From NCBI GenBank assembly GCA_001778455.1, contig MFGX01000005.1:1-7218 (forward strand): DNA of 7,218 nt. Direction: 5' to 3'. The notes under the pieces were generated by a model. That model had not been told where the DNA came from and did not search any database. It saw nothing but the letters and a program-made list of their open reading frames with translations. The translations under genes were made by a program, and so were the position numbers. The DNA comes from Candidatus Fraserbacteria bacterium RBG_16_55_9. Lineage in GTDB: Bacteria; Bipolaricaulota; Bipolaricaulia; RBG-16-55-9. Shown here in pieces: positions 1 to 7,218 of the stretch. How positions within the stretch are numbered: position 1 is the first letter of the stretch; each line of letters starts with the position of its first letter.

Positions 1-518
1 CCGGCAAAGAAGGCCCGTACGCAGTGGGGTTTGCTGCGTAGTCGCATGGCGGCAAAATGCAACTCCTGCCGAAGATGCGCCAAGTCCGCACAACAGAGAT
101 TCCGCAGCTCCACGTGCTTGAGGTGTTGCCACACCCCTTCGTGTGGGTTGAGATCCGGCGCATAGGGCGGCAGTGCTTCCAGGTGCACGTTTCGCGCACC
201 GCCGTTCGTCAGGAACTGCCGCACCTCACCGCGATGAATGGGCGAGCGATCCCAGATCACCAGCACCTTTCTCAGAACTTGCCGCAGGTGCTTGAGGAAG
301 GCCACGGCGCCCGTACTGGTGAGCGCTTGCTCACGAACTCGCGTGTACAGCTGGCCCGCGGGCGTAATGCCACTCATCATCGACAGATGATCGTGAGTCT
401 GCCAGCAGCGCAGGATCGGGGTCTGACCGCAGGGTGCGTAGGTTCGCACCAGCCCCGGCACCAGATAGAAGCCCGACTCATCCACAAACACGATCGTCGC
501 ACCCTCCCTCAGCGCCTT
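1..518 (-). CDS. IS630 transposase, DDE catalytic part (ORF B), 3' end outside window
   Basis: Reading the minus strand in the -1 frame relative to ORF A gives an uninterrupted IS630 catalytic domain running off the left edge. The acidic triad is visible: VFVDESGFY (Asp codon 480-482), VIWDRSPIH (Asp codon 249-251) and YAPDLNPHEGVW (Glu codon 138-140). There are 36 residues between the second Asp and the Glu, in the usual range for IS630. The domain cuts and joins DNA strands at the element ends. With a -1 shift at the A6 run, ORF A residue 157 continues as KALREGATIVFVDESG. The fused product is at least 329 residues in the window, with the triad at about D170, D247 and E284, and probably about ten more residues beyond the edge. 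ORF B has no obvious start of its own, which favours production by frameshifting. Confidence 0.8.
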
Positions 519-988
519 TTTTCGAGCTCGGGCCAGATCAAAGTGCGCCACCGCTGGATGACCTGCTCGTTGCGTTGGGCCGCTCGCTCGATGGGCAGCT
601 GCGGTGTCCAGCGCAGCTGCTGGAGCAAGCGGGAGACATGCGCTTTGTGGTACGACACGCCAAACTCTCTGCGGATGACCGTAGCCACGCGTGCACAGGT
701 CCAGACATCCCCACAGAACCCATACGCTTCGGCACCGTGGGAGAGCAATTCCGGGAGCGCCTCAAACTGCTCGCGCGTGAGTTTGCGAGGCTCGCGGGGA
801 CGAGGCTTGGCGCGCCAGGCGGCGGCACCCTGCGCGCGGGCCTGGGAAACCCACTGGCTAACCGCAGCGGGTGAAATGCCCAAAGCTTCTGCGATGTCCC
901 CTTGCTTCCAGCCACGCTCTTGCAATTCCAGGGCTCGTCTCCGTCGCGCTTCTTTCCAGTCCTTGGGCTGTGAGTCCTTGTCCCTCAT
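509..988 (-). CDS. IS630 transposase, N-terminal DNA-binding part (ORF A)
   Basis: This 159-residue product is the DNA-binding half of an IS630-type transposase. Residues 26-48 form a first helix-turn-helix (GWKQGDIAEALGISPAAVSQ), the type that binds the element's terminal repeats. Residues about 96-128 form a second, winged-helix-like unit (CARVATVIRREFGVSYHKAH). The frame ends in TGA at 511-509 immediately after ELEKRR, just before the catalytic domain would start, so alone it cannot transpose DNA. It could act as a repressor or as the zero-frame part of a frameshifted full transposase. The ATG at 988 is the first good start in frame, but no clear Shine-Dalgarno sequence precedes it. Plus-strand open frames over this region are antisense shadows. 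Confidence 0.85.
   Translation of the reverse strand: MRDKDSQPKDWKEARRRRALELQERGWKQGDIAEALGISPAAVSQWVSQARAQGAAAWRAKPRPREPRKLTREQFEALPELLSHGAEAYGFCGDVWTCARVATVIRREFGVSYHKAHVSRLLQQLRWTPQLPIERAAQRNEQVIQRWRTLIWPELEKRR
515..523 (-). promoter_or_regulatory. Probable -1 frameshift site of IS630 transposase
   Basis: The minus strand reads GAAAAAAGG, six A residues at 522-517, at the end of ORF A (codons GAA AAA AGG CGC TGA). Slippage by -1 leads directly into the DDE frame as K-A-L-R-E-G-A-T-I-V. The TGA of frame zero follows six bases downstream of the run. A-rich slippery runs at the ORF A/ORF B junction are known in IS630-family elements. An inactivating single-base deletion or a sequencing error in the homopolymer would look the same. 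Confidence 0.6.
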
Positions 989-1020
989 GCCCGCATTATG
1001 GCACGTCTCATTCTGTTAAG

Positions 1021-1503
1021 CTAGAGATGCAACGACCTGTAAGTGGGCTCGCCAGTGATCTGGGGGAATATGCAGAGGCAAAGCGACTCTGTCGGAAAAG
1101 CCTTGCCCTACTGAGAGAGATTGGCGATCGATACGTCATGGCCCTTTGCCTCAACAACCTGGGCCATGCTGCCTGTGGTCTGGGAGAATTTCGTGAGTCT
1201 GAGAGGCACTTTCGCGAAGCCCTGATCACATCTACGGACATGCACGCTGTTCCTCTGACCTTGTATGTGTTGGTAGAAATGACCACTTTGCTCATCAAAC
1301 AAGGAGCTACAGAGGAGGCTGTCGAGCTTCTGGCGTTTGCCCTCGGTCACCCGGCCAGCGTGAAGGCGACGAGAGAGAAGGCACAGGACCTCCTTGCGGA
1401 ACTTACATCACGGCTACCTCGTAAGATCACGGCAGCCGCGAAAGAACGCGGAAAAGCCAGAAGACTTGAGGACATTGTCGACGGGATCTTACGAGAAACT
1501 TAG
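1021..1503 (+). pseudogene. C-terminal remnant of a TPR-repeat protein, 5' part cut off by IS630
   Basis: About 160 codons remain open up to TAG at 1501-1503. They begin inside a TPR motif: LASDLGEYAEAKRLCRKSL is the end of one repeat, and ALCLNNLGHAACGLGEFRES with RHFREAL is a full second repeat. A degenerate third helix pair (VEMTTLLIKQGATEEAVELL) and a charged tail ending in LEDIVDGIL follow. This tail resembles the C-termini of large ATPase/transcription-regulator proteins with TPR domains (AfsR/BTAD or NB-ARC type), in which TPRs mediate protein contacts. That parent identity is inferred. Coding similarity starts right at the IS border and no N-terminal domain is present, so the gene is interrupted. 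The upstream half, if still present, would be on the far side of the IS. Any product from the ATG at 1027 would lack the regulatory or ATPase domains. Confidence 0.7.
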
Positions 1504-1521
1504 AAAGACGAGGATTGAGGC

Positions 1522-2212
1522 TTAGCTTCCCAAGTACGCTTGACGGATGTAGTCGTCTCGCTTCAGTTCTTCCGCCGTTCCTTCACGGACGATCTGACCT
1601 GTTTCCAAGAGATAGATTCGCTTGGAGTGTTTGAACGCAAAATCCGCGTTCTGCTCTGCGAGCAAGATCGTCATCCGATATCGCTCCTGGATGGCATCCA
1701 GAGCTTGCGAGATGTGTGAGCGCACGATCGGGGCAAGCCCCAAGGTCGGCTCGTCGAGCAACAAGAGCCGGGGTCGTCCCATGAGCGCTCGGCCAATGGC
1801 GACCATCTGCTGCTCACCTCCAGAAAGCGTATGCACCAGTTGACGTTCTCTCTCCTCAAGGCGAGGGAAGAGCTCGAAGACCACGCGGAGGTCGCGTTCG
1901 ATCTCTCTGTCTTTGCGACGGTACGCACCCAGTTGCAGATTGTCGAGTACGCTTAGATAGGCAAAGAGACTCCGCCCCTCTGGGCAGTGAATGAGGCCTG
2001 ATTGCACGATCTCATGCGGCTTACTCGGCAACTTTTGACCCGCAAAGCCAATCTCTCCCTGGTAGGGCAAGAGCCCCGAGATCGCGTTGAAGAGCGTCGT
2101 CTTGCCCGCGCCGTTCGACCCAATGACGGAGGCAAACTCGCCCTCTTGCACTGTGAATGAGACTCCACGAAGCGCCTGCGCCTTTCCATAAAAGACATCC
2201 AGCCCGTTCACC

Positions 2213-2226
<14 letters not shown>
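1522..2226 (-). CDS. livF: Branched-chain amino acid type ABC transporter ATPase LivF
   Basis: This is the second ATPase of a LIV/HAAT importer. It hydrolyses ATP on the cytoplasmic side together with LivG to drive uptake through LivH/LivM. From the ATG at 2226 the protein has 234 residues, the usual LivF size. Walker A is GSNGAGKT (36-43), the LivF-typical CPEGRSLF stands in the Q-loop region (81-88), the signature is LSGGEQQ (134-140) and Walker B is LLLLDEP (154-160). The H-loop position reads LLAEQNAD, without histidine, as in LivF proteins generally. A start 20 codons earlier (2286) is possible but adds MKWLRIRSCKRHIW-type sequence foreign to the family. The chosen start lies inside livG, giving a 14-nt overlap and likely translational coupling. 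It is the last gene of the operon and converges on the TPR remnant, with an 18-nt gap and no visible terminator hairpin. Confidence 0.93.
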
Positions 2227-3040
<814 letters not shown>

Positions 3041-3042
3041 AG

Positions 3043-4044
3043 TCATACCTTCTGGTTGCGCCTTTGTCCACTCCCGGATTGCAGCCATTGACGGAGCTTT
3101 AAGCGCAGCTCCGGTAGCACTCCCCTCGGAACGAAGAAGAGCACCAAGAGAGCGACGGCAAAGAGCACGAAGAAGCGCCAGCCTCCCAAGAAACGCAGAT
3201 ACTCGCGGACGAGCACGAGGAAATAGGCCCCAAAGATCGGGCCGATGATGGTACCCATTCCACCGAGCACGGCGGCCACAATCACCTCGATGGAGTGTTC
3301 CAGATCGAGTAGGGATGAGGGAGACGCTGATCCAATGTGATAGACGTAAAACGCGCCGCTTACGCCCGCGACAAAACCACTGATGGCGAAGGCCAAGGTC
3401 TTATATTTCGCCGTGTTGATTCCAGCCGCTTGCGCTGCTTCCTCATCGTCACGGATGGCCTCGAACGCCAAGCCAATCCGCGAACGCGCCAGCGTATAGA
3501 GCGCCCCGGCAATGAGGATCATCAGCCCGAGAGAGTAGTAGTATTTCAGGGCAGTGTTGTACGTGAGAAGGCATTGGGGTATGCACAGAATGGCCCCCTC
3601 CGCTCCGGGAATCCCAATCTCGGGTTTGAGCAATCGAAGAAGTCGATCGAGCGCCAGCGCCGCCACCAACGTCATCAAAGATAGATAGGGACCGCGCAGA
3701 CGAAGCGCTGGAGCCGCAATGAGAAGCCCTCCGAGCGCCGCCACAACGCCACCCAACGCAATGACAAGTATGGGCGACCATCCGTACAAGACAGATAGAA
3801 ACGCGGTCGTATACCCACCCAATCCAAAGAAGAACGAGTGGCCAAAGCTGATCTGACCGGCATATCCCGAGAGGATGTCCCAACTCATCGCCAGGATGGC
3901 CCAGATGTTCGCCAGAATCAAGACACTCAGCAAGAAACTGTTCTTCGGGAAGAACTGCGGCACCAACGCTGAGGCGATCAGCAATAAGAGCAGAAGCACA
4001 GCAATGGGGTAGGACCGTGTGCGACCCCGCCGGTGAAGGATCAC
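3043..4044 (-). CDS. livM: Branched-chain amino acid type ABC transporter permease LivM
   Basis: This is one of the two membrane subunits that form the substrate path of the importer. The 333 residues are mostly hydrophobic, with about eight to ten predicted membrane segments. The LivM hallmark LSGYAGQISFGHSFFFGLGG spans 58-77. The cytoplasmic EAA-like loop EAIRDDEEAAQAAGIN (195-210) is the docking site for the ATPases. The family-typical segment LGGMGTIIGPIFGAY lies at 260-274. The start is GTG at 4044: it overlaps the livH stop as GTGA, and GGGAGG is found 8 nt upstream. The N-terminus is short and basic (MILHRRGRTR), suiting a cytoplasmic end. Two cysteines (C154, C158 in LCIPQC) sit in the loop that usually reads IPxP, an oddity of unknown meaning. 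Confidence 0.93.
   Translation of the reverse strand: MILHRRGRTRSYPIAVLLLLLLIASALVPQFFPKNSFLLSVLILANIWAILAMSWDILSGYAGQISFGHSFFFGLGGYTTAFLSVLYGWSPILVIALGGVVAALGGLLIAAPALRLRGPYLSLMTLVAALALDRLLRLLKPEIGIPGAEGAILCIPQCLLTYNTALKYYYSLGLMILIAGALYTLARSRIGLAFEAIRDDEEAAQAAGINTAKYKTLAFAISGFVAGVSGAFYVYHIGSASPSSLLDLEHSIEVIVAAVLGGMGTIIGPIFGAYFLVLVREYLRFLGGWRFFVLFAVALLVLFFVPRGVLPELRLKLRQWLQSGSGQRRNQKV
3048..3053 (-). promoter_or_regulatory. Ribosome binding site of livG
   Basis: AGAAGG on the minus strand lies inside the end of livM, 7 nt before ATG 3040 and only 1 nt before ATG 3046. It decides the start in favour of 3040. Confidence 0.6.
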
Positions 4045-4928
4045 GTCGCCGCCCTCCCGAAGAGACCTTGGGGCCGGATGGTCAAAACGATGAGCAGAAT
4101 GACCAAAGAGGCCAAACCACGGGCCTCGGGAGCGAAGGCCTGCGCGATCGTCTCCGCATAGCCGATGATGAATGCCGCCCAGAGCGAGCCAGGGATGCTC
4201 CCGAGCCCACCCAAGACGACCGTGGAGAAAGCGATCACCAACGACACGCGCTCTTCGAAGGGTTGGATCCCCAAGAACGATGTGATGAAGAGACCAGCGA
4301 TCGCTGCCAGAGCACCGGAGATTGCCCAGACCCAGAGTGTGATTCGATGGGAAGCAATCCCGACCAGTGCCGCTCCCCTGCGATCCATGGAGAGGGCAAG
4401 AATCGCCTTACCCGTCTTCGTGCGAGTCACAAAGGCCCAGAGCAAGCCGATCACAACGAGTGCAACTACACCCGCCAATAGGCGATTGTACGGGATGCTG
4501 GTTCCCCACAAAACGAACCCTCCTTGGATGAAGGGTGGCAGATCCGTTCGAGGCTTGGCGCTAAAGAACAAGATGATAACTTGCTCGAGCAACACGGCGA
4601 GAAGCAGCGTGGCCAAAAAGACCGTCACGGTTCGATTCTCGATCGGGCGAATCAAGACGCGATAGACCAAGGGGGCTATGACCGCCACTCCGAGAATAGC
4701 AAAGGCAAAGGCTACAGGCAGGCTCCACTTCAGTATGACGAAGGCCCAGATGGCAAGATAGGCTCCGACCATCACAAAGGCCCCGTGGGCGAGGTTGAGC
4801 ACGCCCGCCACGCCGAAGATCATCGTAAAGCCGACGGCCACGAGTGCGTAGAGGGAGCTGATGAGGAAACCCAAGATGAGCACTTGAGGACTGAAGACTC
4901 GACCTACGACTTCTGTGAGAGTTTCCAA
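4041..4928 (-). CDS. livH: Branched-chain amino acid type ABC transporter permease LivH
   Basis: This is the partner membrane subunit of LivM. The 295 residues match the family length and form about eight membrane segments. Motifs include SLYALVAVGFTMIFGVAGVL (25-44) followed by NLAHGAF, the EAA-like ATPase docking loop ALSMDRRGAALVGIASHRI (178-196), VVLGGLGSIPGSLWAA (237-252), and the C-terminal RPQGLFG typical of LivH. The start is taken as TTG at 4928, the only likely initiator upstream of the conserved core. The same frame is open back to the stop of the binding-protein gene but has no other start. No Shine-Dalgarno sequence precedes the TTG; instead a perfect hairpin ends 7 nt upstream. 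A later start such as GTG 4883 would shorten the N-terminus by 15 residues and cannot be excluded. Confidence 0.92.
   Translation of the reverse strand: METLTEVVGRVFSPQVLILGFLISSLYALVAVGFTMIFGVAGVLNLAHGAFVMVGAYLAIWAFVILKWSLPVAFAFAILGVAVIAPLVYRVLIRPIENRTVTVFLATLLLAVLLEQVIILFFSAKPRTDLPPFIQGGFVLWGTSIPYNRLLAGVVALVVIGLLWAFVTRTKTGKAILALSMDRRGAALVGIASHRITLWVWAISGALAAIAGLFITSFLGIQPFEERVSLVIAFSTVVLGGLGSIPGSLWAAFIIGYAETIAQAFAPEARGLASLVILLIVLTIRPQGLFGRAAT
4053..4058 (-). promoter_or_regulatory. Ribosome binding site of livM
   Basis: GGGAGG on the minus strand, within the last codons of livH, lies 8 nt before the GTG start at 4044 and supports that non-ATG start. Confidence 0.65.
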
Positions 4929-4935
4929 AGGAAGA

Positions 4936-4971
4936 GGGAGAGGTCGTTCGTGGAGCCGGACGACCTCTCCC
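4936..4971 (-). promoter_or_regulatory. 12-bp perfect intercistronic hairpin between binding-protein gene and livH
   Basis: Minus-strand GGGAGAGGTCGT (4971-4960) and ACGACCTCTCCC (4947-4936) are perfectly complementary, separated by 12 nt. The stem begins 23 nt after the binding-protein stop and ends 7 nt before the livH TTG start. TCTTCCTTT follows it, only weakly U-rich. Such hairpins in binding-protein-dependent operons often protect the upstream mRNA from 3' exonucleases or cause partial termination, so that the binding protein exceeds the membrane subunits. Which applies here is inference. Confidence 0.75.
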
Positions 4972-4994
4972 CGCTTCTCAACTCCTTGCCGACC

Positions 4995-6350
4995 TCATCT
5001 CAACCAGGGCGGCAATACGAAGCCAGCCGTGGCAAGATTCGGCGGGAAGATGACCTTTTGCTCGCCGCCTTGGTACTGGATCCAGAGGCCCTCCGCCAGC
5101 CCCGACCCGTAGCGTACGTCATGAGGGAAGTCCTGGTCGGCCGCCAATGGGGTGACCGGCTTTTCGCCCCGCTCGTAGAAGCCCAACTTTCCTGTCGTGC
5201 CCTCAAACAGATTGCCGGGCTTTCCATCCGGCCCACGAACTCCGAACTGTTCCAGCTGCTGAATGATCAGATCCGTGTTGGCTTCATTGTCCGGCAGCAC
5301 ACCGGCCTTCTCGACGGCCTCCTTGAGCATCAAGAGCGCGTCGTAGCTGCTGAAAGCGTTGTAACTGGGGACAGCAACTTCCGGCTTGAAGCTGAAGCTC
5401 TCAAACGCGTCGACAAAGGGAACGGTCTTCCCTGTAATCGGGGCCTTCGCGCCCGTAGTCAAGGTGACGACGGATTCCGCAGCACCTTGGGTCAGCTGAT
5501 CGAAGCGTCCGTCTTGGGCTTGCACATTGATGCCCACATAGGGCAGAGGCACGCGCTGAGTGGCCCATTGTGCAGTCGGGCGTGTACCCGTGTGGGCCAT
5601 GACGGTGAAGAGCCCACCCACCCGACCTTGCATGGCATTCACGGCGCGGGAGTAGAGAGAGGTGAAATCGGTCGTGTCCTCCGCGTAGCGAATGGTGTCG
5701 GCTACTTGGAGCTTAGAGCCAAAGGCCGCTAAGAGCGTGGGAAAGCCGTCGGTGATTGCCTTGGTCCAGGCGGCGTCCTCAGCGAAGAGCACGATGCTAT
5801 TCCACTTGAGTCCGCCCTCGAGGAAGCCCCGAGCGAAGGTCACGGCGGCCTGCAATATGAGGTAAGAATTGATCGGTCCAACGCGGAAGAAGAATTTGTA
5901 GTTGTTATAGTCGCGACTTGTTTGAATCGTGGCTGCAGGTGTGGAGGCTCCGGTGCCTAGAAAGATCTTGCGCACGACGGGGATGGTGGGTATGGTGCCG
6001 ACCAGCTCTTCACTAAAGAAGAGGCCGGTGAGGAACTGCGCCCCGCGATTGGAGAGATCTTGGATTGCCAGCCCCGCTTGGTCGGCGCGACCGGCACTGT
6101 CAGAGACGATGAGGTCCAGCGGACGACCCATCATCCCGCCTCCCGCATTGATCTGGGAGATCCCCAATCGGAGCGCCTTCTCGGCGGCTTCGCCGAAGAA
6201 GGTGGACAAGGGGTTGGCCATGCCGATCAGGATCGGCCCCTGAGCTTGAACCCAGGGTCCCAGTGAGCTCACAGAGAGCGCCAGCGCGCTCGCCCCTGCA
6301 TACTTGAGAAACGTCCTCCGGTTATGTCGCTTGAGGTTTAGATCAGACAT
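4995..6350 (-). CDS. LivJ/LivK-type substrate-binding protein with Tat signal
   Basis: This is the extracytoplasmic receptor that captures the substrate for the LivHMGF transporter. The 451-residue protein starts with a twin-arginine signal: RRTFLK (11-16), a hydrophobic stretch, and a probable cleavage after VQA (36). It would therefore be exported folded by the Tat system. The mature part shows the type I periplasmic-binding (receptor ligand) fold: ILIGMANPLSTFFGEAAEKA near its start, then INAGGGMMGRPLDLIVSDSA, the family pattern of N-A-x-G-G and G-R-x-L. It is longer than many LivK proteins (roughly 370-400). The exact ligand (branched-chain, other amino acid, amide or urea) cannot be read from sequence. 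The ATG at 6350 has a strong Shine-Dalgarno sequence (AAGGAGG) 8 nt upstream. It is the first transporter gene; the beta-helix gene lies 45 nt ahead and a hairpin follows. Confidence 0.92.
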   Translation of the reverse strand: MSDLNLKRHNRRTFLKYAGASALALSVSSLGPWVQAQGPILIGMANPLSTFFGEAAEKALRLGISQINAGGGMMGRPLDLIVSDSAGRADQAGLAIQDLSNRGAQFLTGLFFSEELVGTIPTIPVVRKIFLGTGASTPAATIQTSRDYNNYKFFFRVGPINSYLILQAAVTFARGFLEGGLKWNSIVLFAEDAAWTKAITDGFPTLLAAFGSKLQVADTIRYAEDTTDFTSLYSRAVNAMQGRVGGLFTVMAHTGTRPTAQWATQRVPLPYVGINVQAQDGRFDQLTQGAAESVVTLTTGAKAPITGKTVPFVDAFESFSFKPEVAVPSYNAFSSYDALLMLKEAVEKAGVLPDNEANTDLIIQQLEQFGVRGPDGKPGNLFEGTTGKLGFYERGEKPVTPLAADQDFPHDVRYGSGLAEGLWIQYQGGEQKVIFPPNLATAGFVLPPWLR

Positions 6351-6358
6351 TCTTGTCT

Positions 6359-6365
6359 CCTCCTT
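6359..6365 (-). promoter_or_regulatory. Strong ribosome binding site of the substrate-binding protein gene
   Basis: AAGGAGG on the minus strand, 8 nt before ATG 6350, is the best Shine-Dalgarno sequence in the window. This fits high expression of the binding protein compared with livH, which has none. Confidence 0.8.
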
Positions 6366-6395
6366 TTCGATCCTTCTCGCTCAAGAATCATCGCG

Positions 6396-7218
6396 TCAGG
6401 AACAAGGCTTCGGGGTCGTGCCTGTGACGGTCACGCTCTTCGTCGCCACCGGGTCTACCAGCATGTCACAGCCATTGGTAACCAGAGTGACCGCCGCGAT
6501 CTGTACTGTGGCTTCCTCAAGGTCCTTGCTAAGGTCTCCGACCAGGATGCCAATCCGGTTGCCTGCAAGCACGGTGCCTGTGACGGTCGCGTTCGCATGT
6601 ATCTTGGAATCCGTATTGGTGGAGCATCCCGGTAGAGTCGAGGCTGGGCCGCCGATGCGCAGGCCCGCTTTGCCGTTCTTCTCGAACTGACCATACGTGA
6701 TGGTCGCCTGCGCATTGTCCTCCACAGCCACACCGTAGCACGCGTTTTCACGGGTAACGAGCCCCTGGATCGTCGCACGAGAGCTCCCACCCAGCTCCAC
6801 CCCGCTCAAGCCATGTTTCATGACCAGTGTATTGGCACCGATCGAGACGGAAGCTTTGTCGAGAGCGGAGATCCCGTTTGCAGCGTTCTCCCGCACGATG
6901 GTCTGCTCACACGCTTGCCCGCTGAACGTCAGGCCGATGGCAATGCGCGAGCTACCTCGAAGGGAGATCCCGCCGCCGATGGGAAGACCCAATATGGAGA
7001 TCCCGTTCTTCGTGATGAGCACGTCACAGAGGGAAGCCCGCGCGAAATCGAAGAGAGCGATCCCGTTGGCCGCATTGCCAGCAATCGTTACGCCTTCGAG
7101 GGTCAACGCCGGGGAAGCCTGGGGCGGAACCCCTGCCGGAGCCTGCGCCTGTAGGCCATTGAGCCCTTTGGTGAGGGTCAAGTTCTTGAGCGTCACTTGG
7201 AAGGGGCCTGCCGCCACC
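6396..7218 (-). CDS. Right-handed parallel beta-helix repeat protein, 5' end outside window
   Basis: The visible 273-274 codons are the C-terminal part of a protein built of repeating coils of about 20-25 residues with N-G-[IVL] steps: GNAANGIALFDFARASLCDV, ENAANGISALDKASVSIGAN, ELGGSSRATIQG, ENACYGVAVEDNAQATITYG, KNGKAGLRIGG. This is typical of parallel beta-helix (NosD/pectate-lyase-like, DUF1565-type) proteins, which bind or cleave polysaccharides or serve as surface proteins. No catalytic residues can be assigned. Several cysteines near the end (GC, NGCDM, KPCS) could form disulfides, suggesting export, but any signal peptide is outside the window. The frame runs through the right edge; the GTG at 7217 is not a convincing start because coil sequence begins at once. 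It ends in TGA at 6398-6396, 45 nt before the binding-protein gene on the same strand, and could share its transcript. Function is unknown. Confidence 0.8.
   Translation of the reverse strand, partial: VAAGPFQVTLKNLTLTKGLNGLQAQAPAGVPPQASPALTLEGVTIAGNAANGIALFDFARASLCDVLITKNGISILGLPIGGGISLRGSSRIAIGLTFSGQACEQTIVRENAANGISALDKASVSIGANTLVMKHGLSGVELGGSSRATIQGLVTRENACYGVAVEDNAQATITYGQFEKNGKAGLRIGGPASTLPGCSTNTDSKIHANATVTGTVLAGNRIGILVGDLSKDLEEATVQIAAVTLVTNGCDMLVDPVATKSVTVTGTTPKPCS

Larger units (their letters stand above)
1..1018 (-). mobile_element. IS630-family insertion sequence, left part beyond window
   Basis: The element encodes a two-part transposase (HTH part, then DDE part) reading leftwards. 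The right border is placed near 1016-1023 because TPR-coding sequence resumes there on the opposite strand. IS630/Tc1-mariner elements insert at TA dinucleotides, and TA occurs at 1017-1018 and 1022-1023, so either could be the target. The sequence between the transposase start (988) and this border is only about 30 nt, as is usual for the family. The left end and its matching terminal inverted repeat are outside the window, so the inverted repeat cannot be confirmed and the border is uncertain by several bases. The element has disrupted the plus-strand TPR gene to its right. Confidence 0.85.

Noticed and set aside
57..1019. Long plus-strand open frame of 320 codons across the IS
   Set aside because: It is antisense to both halves of a recognisable IS630 transposase, and its translation is Arg/His/Gln-rich without any family resemblance.
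871..1503. TPR frame starting at ATG 871
   Set aside because: The part before about 1021 is antisense to the transposase start and has no TPR character; the frame is open there by chance across the IS border.
1504..1521. Bidirectional terminator between the TPR remnant and livF
   Set aside because: The gap is 18 nt and I found no stable inverted repeat with a T-run in or around it.
4524..5732. Plus-strand open frame of 402 codons
   Set aside because: It is antisense to the 3' part of the binding-protein gene and the 5' part of livH. The product is charged low-complexity sequence (many D, E, R, G) without a recognisable domain.
6868..7066. Short DNA repeats around gatcccgtt
   Set aside because: They are the codons of repeated Asn-Gly-Ile steps of the beta-helix coils, not an independent DNA repeat or CRISPR array.
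7215..7217. GTG as start of the beta-helix protein
   Set aside because: It is at the window edge, and repeat-like sequence follows immediately without a signal peptide, so the gene almost surely begins outside.

Overview
This is a bacterial chromosomal fragment, probably from a GC-rich free-living lineage. It carries a complete branched-chain amino acid type (LIV/HAAT) ABC transporter operon on the minus strand. To the left is an IS630-family insertion sequence that has cut off the front of a TPR-protein gene. To the right is the 3' part of a gene for a parallel beta-helix protein. TPR proteins with this kind of C-terminal tail are common in Chloroflexota, and beta-helix proteins beside transporters occur in several thermophile-rich phyla (Chloroflexota, Bipolaricaulota). 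There is no rRNA or other marker here, so the phylum assignment is only a guess.

Layout. 1-~1018: IS630 element, minus strand, cut by the left window edge. Its transposase lies in two overlapping frames, a helix-turn-helix part (988-509) and a DDE catalytic part (from about 518 leftwards), joined at a run of six A residues (minus strand) where a -1 ribosomal frameshift would give one protein. ~1021-1503: plus-strand C-terminal remnant of a TPR protein, starting at the IS edge. 1522-6350: the transporter, transcribed right to left in the order substrate-binding protein, livH, livM, livG, livF. 6396-7218: C-terminal part of a beta-helix protein, same strand, ending only 45 nt before the substrate-binding protein gene. 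There is no non-coding stretch over 300 bases, and I saw no tRNA, rRNA, CRISPR array or clear promoter.

How the genes work together. The Tat-exported binding protein would capture an amino acid or related compound outside the membrane and deliver it to the LivH/LivM channel, which the LivG and LivF ATPases drive. livH-livM overlap by 4 nt, livM and livG are 2 nt apart or overlap by 4 nt, and livG-livF overlap by 14 nt. This implies tight translational coupling. A perfect 12-bp hairpin sits between the binding-protein gene and livH, just before an unusual TTG start with no Shine-Dalgarno sequence. It could set a higher level of binding protein than of membrane components.

The most unusual point is LivG. 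Between its Q-loop and Walker B it carries a seven-cysteine segment that looks like a metal-binding or redox site, followed by LPHAG in place of the usual ABC signature. Together with the missing H-loop histidine of LivF, this would put all the degenerate positions into one of the two ATP sites of the LivG/LivF dimer.
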